Assembly: GCA_003566475.1 (NCBI GenBank)
Contig: PXDE01000360.1
Coordinates: 1 to 14,589 of the forward strand
DNA length: 14,589 bases
Direction of reading: 5' to 3'
Origin: PVC group bacterium
GTDB taxonomy: Bacteria; Verrucomicrobiota; Kiritimatiellia; SS1-B-03-39; PXDE01
Shown: one piece after another, positions 7,482 through 14,584 of the stretch
How the letters are laid out: every line of letters begins with the position of its first letter
Numbering within the stretch: the first letter of the stretch is position 1
Program-made: the position numbers and the translations under genes
The notes under the pieces: model-generated
The model's database searches: none
What the model was told of the DNA's origin: nothing
What the model saw: the letters and a program-made list of their open reading frames with translations, nothing else

Positions 7482-8516
7482 CCACCCCACCGCCCCCCTC
7501 TGCGAACCTCCGTAACCTCTGTGGCCTCTGTGGTCCAATGGATTGCGGCGGAGCGCCGCGCTGGGTTCATTCGCGGTTCCACTCGATGGCTCCGAGGACG
7601 GGTCGGGATCGGAAGGCAGCGGCACCCGGAGCATCTGGGCCGGCGTGCCTTCGGAGATGACGAAGACCGTGCGGCCTTCGGCATCCACGGCCAGGCCCTC
7701 GCGCTGGGGCAGGATGCCCAGAGCGGGGGAGGGCAGGGGGATCCGCTCCGGCTCGCGGGCCAGGGGGTCGGCCCAGCTCCGGTCCCCCTCCCGCCACTGG
7801 AACCGGAAGGCGTCGCCGTAGGTGAGCACGACCAGCGACTGGCCGTCCGGCGTGAAATCCATGGCCGTGGGCTGGGCGGCGATCCGGGCGGCCAGGTTGA
7901 GCCCGGCCGGGCGGGGAAGCCCCCGGGACTCGCCCAGGAAGGTGGCCGTGTGGAGCCGATCCGGATCCTCGGGCCGCAGGGGCACCGCGTAGAGTCGCGG
8001 CACTCGGTCCCGCTTGGAGAGGATCAGCACCTGGCCGCGCTCCCCGTCCACCGCCACCGATTCCGCATCGCGGGGACCGTCCGGATAGCGGAACCGCACC
8101 GTCCAGGCCGGGCGGACCTTGGGTTCGGGCCGACCGTCCTCCATCCACCCGGGCTCCGGCGCCGCGATGAGCGAAACCTCCCGCCGCCGGGCCTGGTTGT
8201 CGCCCACATCGCCGATGAGCAGGAACGGCCGGCCCTCGTGCTCGAAGGCGGCCAGATCCTCCCAGTCGACGTTCTCCGCGCCCTCCACCCGGACCGCGCC
8301 CAGGTAGTCGCCGTCGAACGAAACCGCGTGGAGGTCCGGGGTGTAGCCGCTGTCGTTGTGGGACCAGAGCGTCTCCGTCCGGCGGCGCGCCACCGCGAGG
8401 CCGGAGGCTTCGCGCACGGCCGGGTCGCGGACCAGCGCGGCGGCCGGCGGGGCCTCCTCCGTCCGGGCCGGCCCGGAGGCCAGGAGCAGCGCGAGGACGG
8501 CCGGGCCGGTCCTCAT
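7365..8516 (-). CDS. Exported propeller-like protein with repeat-derived C-terminus
   Basis: The 383-residue frame starts at ATG 8516, sharing ATGA with the carbonic anhydrase stop. Residues 1-18 (MRTGPAVLALLLASGPA) look like a signal peptide, so it is probably exported. Conserved-looking motifs are SHNDSG (52-57), VDWEDLA (83-89), IGDVGDN (101-107), DAESVAVD (150-157) and EGLAVDAEGRTVFVISEG (273-290). They resemble secreted beta-propeller proteins of the phytase-esterase or SdiA-regulated type, with acidic loops that could bind metal. About residues 318-383 are encoded by repetitive DNA (SAALRRN, then DHRGHRGYGG, then the 7101-7481 element), so the native C-terminus seems lost or extended by repeat insertion. 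Family and function are uncertain; coding up to about residue 310 is convincing. Confidence 0.7.
   Translation of the reverse strand: MRTGPAVLALLLASGPARTEEAPPAAALVRDPAVREASGLAVARRRTETLWSHNDSGYTPDLHAVSFDGDYLGAVRVEGAENVDWEDLAAFEHEGRPFLLIGDVGDNQARRREVSLIAAPEPGWMEDGRPEPKVRPAWTVRFRYPDGPRDAESVAVDGERGQVLILSKRDRVPRLYAVPLRPEDPDRLHTATFLGESRGLPRPAGLNLAARIAAQPTAMDFTPDGQSLVVLTYGDAFRFQWREGDRSWADPLAREPERIPLPSPALGILPQREGLAVDAEGRTVFVISEGTPAQMLRVPLPSDPDPSSEPSSGTANEPSAALRRNPLDHRGHRGYGGSQRGAVGWQIILDPAVDGHAYAQAASEQQLAHENGRTQWVRAEEWP
7497..7532. repeat. 9-bp tandem repeat (CCTCTGTGG type)
   Basis: Four degenerate 9-bp units follow one another: CCTCTGCGA, ACCTCCGTA, ACCTCTGTG and GCCTCTGTG. On the minus strand they encode the DHRGHRGYGG segment of the propeller-like protein. 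A small hairpin, GCGGCG-GAG-CGCCGC, lies at 7545-7559 next to it, so the repeat zone seems to reach about 7560. Confidence 0.7.
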
Positions 8517-9139
8517 CGCCGGCGGAAGTTCTCCACGGCCTCCGGGGAGGAGACCCGGTAGCCGAGGTCCTTGATCAGCCCGTCGCGCAGACTGTAGATC
8601 CAGGCGTGCACCGACAGGGGTCGGCCCTGACGCCAGGCCTCCTGGACCACGGTGGTGTCGGACACGTGGATCGCCTGGGCAAGGACATTCAGCTCGCACA
8701 ACCGGTCCCGGCGGGACGGACCGTCGGGAATGGAGACCAGCTCCTCCTGGTGGAGCCAGGCGATCTCCCGGATGGGACGGAGCCAGTTGTCGACCAGGCC
8801 ATGGTTCTCCGGCTCCATGGCCGCCTTGACCCCGCCGCAGCCGTAGTGGCCGCAGACGATGATGTACTTCACCCGCAGGATCTCCACCGCGTACTGCAGC
8901 ACGGAAAGGCAGTTGAAGTCGGAATGCACCACCAGATTGGCCACGTTCCGGTGCACGAACATCTCGCCGGGTTCCAGGCCCACGATCTGGTTGGCGGGGA
9001 CCCGGCTGTCCGAGCACCCGATCCACAGCCATTCCGGCGCCTGCTGGGTGGCCAGGCGCGAGAAGTAGTCGGGCGTGCCCTCCTGCATGGTCCGGGCCCA
9101 ATCGCGGTTCTGGGCGAGCAGTCTGGCGAGATGCGGCAT
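8513..9139 (-). CDS. can: Beta-carbonic anhydrase (Can type)
   Basis: A cytosolic zinc enzyme interconverting CO2 and bicarbonate. The 208 residues closely resemble E. coli Can: WLWIGCSDSRVPANQI (37-52), GLEPGEMFVHRNVANLVVHSD (54-74), NCLSVLQYAVEIL (76-88), ICG-type segment VCGHYGCGG (95-103), and NWLRPIREI (118-126). Zinc ligands are Cys42, Asp44, His98 and Cys101, with the Asp44-Arg46 pair of the family. Trp39, Arg64 and Tyr182 match the non-catalytic bicarbonate site that makes type II beta-enzymes allosteric. I chose ATG 9139 because E. coli Can begins about 10 residues before the equivalent NxxW segment; upstream codons are unlike the family. The gene overlaps the propeller-like gene downstream by 4 bp and lies 139 bp after the nuclease gene on the same strand. 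Confidence 0.97.
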   Translation of the reverse strand: MPHLARLLAQNRDWARTMQEGTPDYFSRLATQQAPEWLWIGCSDSRVPANQIVGLEPGEMFVHRNVANLVVHSDFNCLSVLQYAVEILRVKYIIVCGHYGCGGVKAAMEPENHGLVDNWLRPIREIAWLHQEELVSIPDGPSRRDRLCELNVLAQAIHVSDTTVVQEAWRQGRPLSVHAWIYSLRDGLIKDLGYRVSSPEAVENFRRR

Positions 9140-9278
9140 GACGGGTCGGCTCCGGGGATTTCCGATGCAGCCTAGCCCAATCCGTGGCGGATGGGAAGGG
9201 CCGCTCCGCGTGGCGTATCGAGCGAGACGTCGGTACGAGGATGGCACGCCGGGGCAGGTTTGCACCGCCCGCCGGGAA

Positions 9279-11387
9279 TCACGGCCCTTCGTCCTCCGGC
9301 ACCGCGGCGTCGAAGGTGGCGTAGACCACGTCGTGGTCCCCCGCGCCATAGGGATACAGGTGGGGGGCGTCCTCGGGCCAGTCCGCATTTCCATGGACCA
9401 CGCCGGTGGCCTCTTTCACCAGCCGCCCCGCCCAGTCCGGGGTGACGAAGATCTGGTCCAGGGTCCCCGCCTGGCCCTGCCACACGTACGTGTAGGCGTT
9501 GGCGGGGCGGAGCCGCAGCAGGACGTCGTGGAGGTTGACCAGGGGCAGCCGGTACAGAGGCTCGAGCTGGCCGCCGGTGGGGCTGGCCCGGGCGGGGACG
9601 GCGCGGGGATGGACGTTGAAGTCGCCCCCCACCAGCACCGGCACGTCCGGCTCCGCCTTGCGCAGGGCCCGCACGATGGCCGCGTTGAGCGCGGCCTGCC
9701 GATGCCGCTGGTGGACCAGCCGGTCCGGCCGCGCGCTGAGGTGGTTGACCAGGGCATGGAACCGGAGCCCCTCCAGCGCGCCCAGGCCCTCGAAGTAGGC
9801 GGTCTGGGGGGCCCGGGGGGAGACGACGTCGCCGGTGAGCCCGAACGAGCGGTCCAGGTTCAGGGGCAGGCAGGCGTTGATGGCCTTGGGGTTCTCGTGG
9901 TGCCGGTTGTAGGGGACGGGATCCCCCGGCAGGTCGATGCGGGGCTCGACTCCATACACGGGATGGTCCCGGGGCACTCGGACCAGGCGCAGCCGGTCGG
10001 CCCGGTAGAGATAGCCGCAGTTGATGCCCCGCTCGTCCCCGCCGTCGCGGTCGGCCGCGGTGTGGTACACCACGCCCGAGATCCGGCGGATCACTTCGGC
10101 CATCTCCTGCAGAGCGTCAATCTCCCCGTCCGGCCGGATGGTGTCCGGACCCACCACCAGGCGCCCGTCCACCATGGTTCCGATGTCCTGGTTCTCGACC
10201 TCCTGGATCAGCAGCAGGTCGGGGGTCCGGAGCCAGTCCACGATCTGCCGGGCCAGGGCCTGCTTGCGGCCCCGGTATTCGGCCTCGGAGGCCGGGAGGT
10301 AGTCGAAGGGCGGCCGGATCCTCGGCGTGCCCGGATCCGACGGGGCGTCGGTGAGGCTGGTGGGGTCGTTGCGGTGGTCGTAGAGATTCTCCACGTTGAA
10401 GACCGCGACGGTCAGGTGGCCGGGGGTCGGCTCGGGCACGGTGAAGGAGCCCGCCGGACTGACGCCCTCCTCGAGGTCCAGCGGTTCCGGGGCCTGGATC
10501 GAATATTTGCCGTAGGCGAAATAGACCGGACCGGAAACCGGTCGGGCCAGGCGGTCGAACGTCCTGGCCGGAGCGACCAGCGCCCCGACCCGTCCGGTGG
10601 CCGCCTTGATGCCGAGCCCGCCGATCAGGATCATCCCGCTGTCCGGTGGCGCGTCGCGGTCGTTGAACCACCGGCGGGCGAACGGATCCTCCAGGCGGGC
10701 CAGGGGCGAATCGCCCCGGATGAACCAGATCTCCGAGTCCTGGGTGCGGCGGTAGACCTTCCGGCCCGCCTGGGCCAGGGCCCCGGCCGGCACCCGCACC
10801 CGCATGCCCTCCATCCGCTCCCAGTACCTGCCGGCCTCCGCCGGATCCGACGGAGGGGCGACCTCCCGGACCCTGAGCACCGCGTCGAGGTCGCGATGCC
10901 GGGCCACCTCCGAGCGCAGGCGGGGTTCGGTGAGCACGGTCTGGCCATAGTGCTCCTGGACCCGGCCGGTCAGCACCACCTCGGCCCCCACCTCGGGGGC
11001 CCAGGTCGACCGGCCGGGTCCGGGAATCCAGGCCGAGCGGCCCACGGCCACGTAGAGGCCGTCCGACGACCTGGGGTCGCCGTCGGCCTGCTCGGGCCGG
11101 TTCTGGATGAAGAACCCCTGGCTCCGGTTGCCCCAGCGGTCCCGGCTCAGGATCCGCCCGTGCACCACCCCCTGCACGGCCACCCATTCCCCGGCCTTGG
11201 GCGAGGCGTGGGTCCAGCCGTCATCATCGTCCCCCACCACCCCCTGCACCTCGCCGATGGGAACGGGGGCCAGCCGCCCCAGGGCCAGCATGTCCGCCCA
11301 GGAGGCGCACGAGGCCACCACCGCGGCCCCGGCCGCGAGGAAGACCATCTGGCGCCACGGCCGCTTCGGTTGACGGGCTCTCTCCAT
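9279..11387 (-). CDS. Extracellular nuclease-like EEP-family lipoprotein
   Basis: A large endonuclease/exonuclease/phosphatase-superfamily protein resembling secreted nucleases of the ExeM/NucH kind. Numbered from ATG 11393 it has 704 residues; I prefer ATG 11387 (702 residues) because TAAGG stands 7 nt before it and only 1 nt before the first ATG. The N-terminus has a hydrophobic stretch ending in a lipobox, VAS-Cys29, so it is probably a lipoprotein. Residues about 45-180 look like an OB-fold region (EWVAVQGVVHGR, GFFIQN). The catalytic domain spans about 327-695: VFNVENLYD (331-339), LLIQEVEN (394-401, metal-binding Glu), NHLSARP (550-556), GGDFNVHP (589-596) and AGDHDVVYATF (684-694, catalytic Asp-His). 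Key EEP residues are present, so activity is expected; the substrate (DNA, RNA or phosphoester) is unknown. Confidence 0.88.
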   Translation of the reverse strand: MERARQPKRPWRQMVFLAAGAAVVASCASWADMLALGRLAPVPIGEVQGVVGDDDDGWTHASPKAGEWVAVQGVVHGRILSRDRWGNRSQGFFIQNRPEQADGDPRSSDGLYVAVGRSAWIPGPGRSTWAPEVGAEVVLTGRVQEHYGQTVLTEPRLRSEVARHRDLDAVLRVREVAPPSDPAEAGRYWERMEGMRVRVPAGALAQAGRKVYRRTQDSEIWFIRGDSPLARLEDPFARRWFNDRDAPPDSGMILIGGLGIKAATGRVGALVAPARTFDRLARPVSGPVYFAYGKYSIQAPEPLDLEEGVSPAGSFTVPEPTPGHLTVAVFNVENLYDHRNDPTSLTDAPSDPGTPRIRPPFDYLPASEAEYRGRKQALARQIVDWLRTPDLLLIQEVENQDIGTMVDGRLVVGPDTIRPDGEIDALQEMAEVIRRISGVVYHTAADRDGGDERGINCGYLYRADRLRLVRVPRDHPVYGVEPRIDLPGDPVPYNRHHENPKAINACLPLNLDRSFGLTGDVVSPRAPQTAYFEGLGALEGLRFHALVNHLSARPDRLVHQRHRQAALNAAIVRALRKAEPDVPVLVGGDFNVHPRAVPARASPTGGQLEPLYRLPLVNLHDVLLRLRPANAYTYVWQGQAGTLDQIFVTPDWAGRLVKEATGVVHGNADWPEDAPHLYPYGAGDHDVVYATFDAAVPEDEGP

Positions 11388-11441
11388 CCGCATACCTTAC
11401 CACACCGCGTTCCGCATTCCGCACCCCGTCTGGAGAAAGCC

Positions 11442-12056
11442 ATGGCCACCACGCCCGCCGACGCACCCCCGCTCAAAGTCACCGGCGAATTCACCCCCAA
11501 CCCCCAGGTCTGCAATTTCCGGGTCAACCGCGATCTGGCCGACCCCGAATGGACCCTGCGCTTCCAGCGCGGACAGGACACCCACGGCTCGCTGCTCATC
11601 GACGCCCTGTTCGACATCGACGATCTGGAGGTGGTCCAGGTCGAGGGGGCCCGGCTGGTCGTGACCAAGACCGGCGACCGCGCCTGGCCGGTGGTGGCCC
11701 GCGAGATTCTCCAGGTGATGCGGGCGGCGCTGGGCGGGGACGCCGCCCCGGTGTCCGAGGCCGCGGTGGACGCCATCCGCAACGCCCCCACCGACGACAT
11801 CCAGGCCGGGGTCGAGCGCCTGTTCGAGGAGCAGATCAACCCCGTGCTGGCCCAGCACGGCGGGTTCGCCCGGCTGGTCCGGGTCGAGGGCCCGGACGTG
11901 TACATCGAGATGGGCGGCGGCTGCCAGGGCTGCTCGGCCTCTCAGATGACCCTTCGCCATGGCATCGAGAACGCCATCCGCAAGGCCTTTCCCCAGGTCC
12001 GGAGGATCGAGGACGTCACCGACCACGCCTCGGGGCAGAACCCGTACTACCGCTGA
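11442..12056 (+). CDS. nfu: Nfu-type iron-sulfur cluster scaffold protein
   Basis: The 204 residues hold two domains. Residues about 11-97 fit the Nfu N-terminal domain (GEFTPNPQVCNFRV, GSLLIDALFDIDDLEVVQV, ARLVVTKTGDRAWP). Residues about 122-195 are the NifU C-terminal scaffold domain, with INPVLAQHGGFARLVRVEG (132-150) and the cluster-binding MGGGCQGCSAS (157-167), CxxC at Cys161 and Cys164. It carries or transfers 4Fe-4S clusters in the cytosol. ATG 11442 is preceded by GGAG at 11432-11435. It is transcribed divergently from the nuclease gene, whose start is about 50 bp away, and no other isc or suf gene is in the window. A much longer forward frame upstream is antisense to the nuclease and is not real. 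Confidence 0.94.
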   Translation: MATTPADAPPLKVTGEFTPNPQVCNFRVNRDLADPEWTLRFQRGQDTHGSLLIDALFDIDDLEVVQVEGARLVVTKTGDRAWPVVAREILQVMRAALGGDAAPVSEAAVDAIRNAPTDDIQAGVERLFEEQINPVLAQHGGFARLVRVEGPDVYIEMGGGCQGCSASQMTLRHGIENAIRKAFPQVRRIEDVTDHASGQNPYYR

Positions 12057-12125
12057 CCGTCCCGGGAGGTCGGCGCGCCATCGTCCGGCCGCTTCCGCTG
12101 CCTCGATCGCCAGGCCGGGCGGTCC

Positions 12126-12953
12126 TCAGGCCGCCTGACCCGAACCTGCCGCCGAGATCATGTGAACATCCCGTTGCGGGAAGGGGATGGAGATGCCCTC
12201 GGCGTCGAAGCGCTCCTTGATCCTCTGGTTGAGGTCGAACAGGGTGGGCCAGTAATCTGCGGAGTTCACCCAGGGCCGGACCGCGAAGTTGATGCTCGAG
12301 TCCGCCAGTTCGAGCACCCCGATGGTCGCCGCGGGCTCGGGGAGAATCCGCTCGTCCTCGGCCAGCAGGGCGCGGAGCACGGTCGTCACCTTGGCCAGAT
12401 CGTCCCCATAGCTCACGCCGACCACCAGATCGATCCGCCGCGTGTCCTTGGCCGAGAAATTGGTGATGTTGCCCGCCGTGATCTGGTTGTTGGGGACCAC
12501 GATCAGCCGGTTGTCGCCCGTCCGCATCCGGGTGGTGAAGATCTCGATGGCCTCCACGATCCCCATGGTGCCCCCGGCCTCGATGAAATCCCCCGCCTTG
12601 AACGGCCGGAAGAGGATGATCATGATCCCGGCCGCGAAGTTGGCCAGAGATCCCTGAAGGGCCAGGCCCACGGCCAGACCGGCCGCACCGAGCACGGCGA
12701 TGAACGACGTGGTCTGGATCCCGAGCTGGCCCAGGGCCGCGATGATCACCAGCACCATCAGCACCGCATGGGTGAGATTGGAGGCGAAGGTGACGAGCGT
12801 CTCGTCCACCCTGGCCCGACGCAGCGACGAGCCCAGCGTGCGGCTGAGGATCCGGGCGACGATGCGTCCGATCAGGAAGATGACCAGCGCCATTAGCGCT
12901 TTGAGGCTCCAGATCTGGACGACTTCCAGCAGGCGTTCGGTCGAGAACTCCAT
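12126..12953 (-). CDS. mscS: Small-conductance mechanosensitive channel MscS
   Basis: Inner-membrane channel that opens under membrane tension and protects against hypo-osmotic lysis. The 275 residues match E. coli MscS in layout: three transmembrane segments (about 14-36, 60-78, 84-117) and a cytoplasmic vestibule. The pore helix carries the Ala/Gly pattern VLGAAGLAVGLALQGSLANF (87-106). Further conserved segments are FRPFKAGDFI (115-124), TTRMRTGDNRLIVVPNNQI (140-158) and ERFDAEGISIPFPQRDV (247-263). I chose ATG 12953 because GAGG stands 9 nt upstream and E. coli MscS has a similarly short N-terminus; the frame extends 46 codons further with no family-like sequence. It ends 69 bp from nfu, convergent. 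A truncated second copy lies at 14045-14325. Confidence 0.95.
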   Translation of the reverse strand: MEFSTERLLEVVQIWSLKALMALVIFLIGRIVARILSRTLGSSLRRARVDETLVTFASNLTHAVLMVLVIIAALGQLGIQTTSFIAVLGAAGLAVGLALQGSLANFAAGIMIILFRPFKAGDFIEAGGTMGIVEAIEIFTTRMRTGDNRLIVVPNNQITAGNITNFSAKDTRRIDLVVGVSYGDDLAKVTTVLRALLAEDERILPEPAATIGVLELADSSINFAVRPWVNSADYWPTLFDLNQRIKERFDAEGISIPFPQRDVHMISAAGSGQAA

Positions 12954-13109
12954 GACGGCTGACCTCATTGGGGGGAGGGTTACCACCATCCCCGCACGGA
13001 CCCCCCGGACCGGACGGATGATGACATGTACACGGATGCTACCTGGATGACGAGATTTGGCAAATCCGGAGGTGGGGGCATCCACCGCCATTTCGCATGC
13101 GGGCCAGCC

Positions 13110-13138
13110 TTGACACCCGGCGTGGACGCGCCCATACC
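13110..13138 (+). promoter_or_regulatory. Candidate sigma70-type promoter for the GYF-like gene
   Basis: TTGACA (13110-13115) is a consensus -35 box; CATACC lies 17 nt downstream (13133-13138) as a weak -10. It sits about 45 nt before the ATG at 13184 in the 230-bp gap between divergent genes. Confidence 0.4.
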
Positions 13139-13183
13139 CTCGGTCCTACGTTCCGATAACCCCGCAGCCCGGGAGAACCTCCG

Positions 13184-14032
13184 ATGTGGTACTACGCGCA
13201 TGACGGACAGGCGGTCGGCCCTGTGGACGAGGTCACCCTTCGCGCCCGGGTCGCGGAAGGCGTGGTGACGCCCCAGACCTCGGTGTGGCGCGAAGGCATG
13301 GAGGAATGGAGGGAGGCCGGTTCGACCGAGCTGGCCGGATGGTTCGGCCTGGCACCCACGGCGCCCGTTCCCCCGGCCGGCCCGGCCACGCCTGTCCACG
13401 CCACCTTCAACATGGGCGAGGCCATCTCCTATGGGTGGAGGGTCTTCAACGACAACGTGGGGTTCTTCCTGCTGCTGATGCTGGTGTACGGCATCTGCTA
13501 TTGGGGGCCGCATTTCGTGGCTACGGCCCTGATGGAGGTGAATCCTGTCGTCGGGATCGTGGCCCATATCGCGGATATCCTCCTCACCCTGCTCATGGGC
13601 GTGGGACTGATCAAGATCTCCCTCGACCTCTGCGACGGGAAGGATCCGAAGATTTCGGATCTGTTCTCCCAGATTCACCTCCTGGGCTGGTACATCCTGG
13701 CGTCGATCCTCTATCTGCTCGTGGTGGTGGCGGGATACATCCTGCTGATTGTTCCGGGCATCATCCTCGGGCTGATGTTCTTCCTCTACGACTACCTGAT
13801 CGTGGATGAGGGACTCGGCCCGATCGAGTCCCTGTCGAGGAGCGCGAAGATCATGCGGGGCCGGAAAGGCGAGCTGTTCCTGTTCAATATCCTGCTTGTC
13901 CTCATCAACCTTGCCGGCGCCTTGGTCTGTCTGGTCGGCCTGATCGCCACCATTCCCTCCACGACCGTGGCCATGGCCTACGCCTACCGGTGCTTCCGGT
14001 ACGAGCACGACGCCGGGCGTCTCGGCACCTGA
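13184..14032 (+). CDS. GYF-like domain membrane protein
   Basis: The 282-residue protein starts with a GYF_2-type domain (MWYYAHDGQAVGPVDEVTLR; TSVWREGMEEW at 32-42), a small peptide-binding or cytosolic docking fold common in PVC-group and proteobacterial membrane proteins. A Pro/Ala linker (57-72) leads to a membrane region with about five helices near 92-104, 121-141, 167-188, 190-204 and 231-265, interrupted by the soluble loop SLSRSAKIMRGRKGE (216-230). It resembles DUF975-type or glycerophosphodiester-phosphodiesterase-associated membrane modules, without a catalytic motif. ATG 13184 has GGGAGA 8 nt upstream. It lies between mscS and the truncated mscS copy, on the opposite strand to both. 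Its function is unknown; gene reality is high. Confidence 0.85.
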   Translation: MWYYAHDGQAVGPVDEVTLRARVAEGVVTPQTSVWREGMEEWREAGSTELAGWFGLAPTAPVPPAGPATPVHATFNMGEAISYGWRVFNDNVGFFLLLMLVYGICYWGPHFVATALMEVNPVVGIVAHIADILLTLLMGVGLIKISLDLCDGKDPKISDLFSQIHLLGWYILASILYLLVVVAGYILLIVPGIILGLMFFLYDYLIVDEGLGPIESLSRSAKIMRGRKGELFLFNILLVLINLAGALVCLVGLIATIPSTTVAMAYAYRCFRYEHDAGRLGT

Positions 14033-14044
14033 CCCCGCCGGGCC

Positions 14045-14325
14045 TCAGGCCGCCTGGCCCGTGCCCGCCTCCGAGATCAGGTGCACATCCCGCTGGGGGA
14101 AGTGGACCGAGATGCCCTCGGCGTCGAAGCGCTCCTTGATCCTCTGGTTGAGGTCGAACAGGGTCGGCCAGTAGTCCGAGGACTTCACCCAGGGCCGGAC
14201 CGCGACGTTGATGTTGGAATCCGCCAGTTCAAGCACCCCGATGGTGGCGGCGGGCTCGGGGAGGATCCGTTCGTCCTCGGCCAGGAGGGCGCTGAGCACG
14301 GACTTCACCTTGGCCAGGTCGTTGC
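14045..14325 (-). pseudogene. mscS: Truncated second mscS copy (3' end only)
   Basis: The minus strand encodes about the last 93 residues of an MscS closely similar to the product of 12126-12953 (LLAEDERILPEPAATIGVLE, DLNQRIKERFDAEGIS). A 56-bp stretch (14109-14164) is identical to 12190-12245, and most other changes fall at third positions. Similarity stops near 14325, at the codons for GDDLAKV of the intact copy; beyond that the frame runs through unrelated repeat-rich sequence and reaches only a TTG at 14509. All membrane helices are missing, so it cannot form a channel. It begins 12 bp after the GYF-like gene, convergent with it. Duplication followed by truncation is the simplest reading. 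Confidence 0.88.
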
Positions 14326-14452
14326 CAACCTTCTCTGTTGCAGGATCTAACCGAGATCGCGGGGTGAGGGGCCTCAAGAATTGAGGACGGTCCCGTTGCC
14401 CGAAGGAGAGGAGCGCCGACCGGGAGGGCGAGGCTCCTGCCGAGCCGGAGCG
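14326..14452. other. GC-rich non-coding junction sequence
   Basis: No gene is seen between the broken mscS end and the AT-richer repeats. It contains a small hairpin, CCTCAA-GAA-TTGAGG (14372-14386), and a GC-rich stretch (AGGCTCCTGCCGAGCC, 14431-14446) that encodes GSAGASPS on the minus strand. This wording is familiar to me from dispersed repeats in Planctomycetota and Verrucomicrobiota genomes, but that is recollection, not a search. Confidence 0.4.
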
Positions 14453-14495
14453 GAAAAAAGGGGTCAGAAAAAAGGGGTCAAGAAAAAAGGGGTCA
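14453..14495. repeat. Three near-tandem copies of GAAAAAAGGGGTCA
   Basis: The 14-mer GAAAAAAGGGGTCA occurs at 14453-14466, 14467-14480 and 14482-14495, the last two separated by one A. Each carries the GGGGTCA half of the palindromic units that follow. Confidence 0.9.
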
Positions 14496-14527
14496 GACCT
14501 TAACGTCAAGCATTAAGGTCTGCCCCC
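14489..14527. repeat. GGGGTCAGACCTTAA hairpin
   Basis: CAGACCTTAA (14494-14503) and TTAAGGTCTG (14513-14522) pair perfectly around a 9-nt loop. Beyond one mismatch, GGGG (14489-14492) pairs with CCCC. This resembles palindromic repeats next to RAYT genes; a pyrimidine-rich run follows, so a terminator role is also possible. Confidence 0.75.
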
Positions 14528-14561
14528 TTCTCTTTTAGCCTCTATTTATAGGGTTTTCATA

Positions 14562-14584
14562 GGGGTCAGGCCTTTATTCTTGAC
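14562..14584. repeat. GGGGTCAGGCCTTTATTCTTGAC unit at window edge
   Basis: The first 15 bp (GGGGTCAGGCCTTTA) match the hairpin arm at 3292-3306. The unit lies 5 bp from the right edge, so its partner arm or an associated gene would be outside the window. Confidence 0.75.

Noticed and set aside
9140..9394. N-terminal extension of the carbonic anhydrase
   Set aside because: It would overlap the nuclease gene's 3' end and encodes Arg/Pro/Ser-rich sequence; the Can family starts at the equivalent of ATG 9139.
9075..12056. A 993-codon forward open frame
   Set aside because: Most of it is antisense to the nuclease gene with Gly/Arg/Pro/His-rich shadow sequence; only the last 204 codons, from ATG 11442 with a good ribosome site, form the Nfu protein.
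14326..14509. Functional 154-codon fusion protein starting at TTG 14509
   Set aside because: The added N-terminus is translated from repeat DNA (repeated DPFFL units) joined to an MscS tail without membrane helices; a remnant is the simpler reading.
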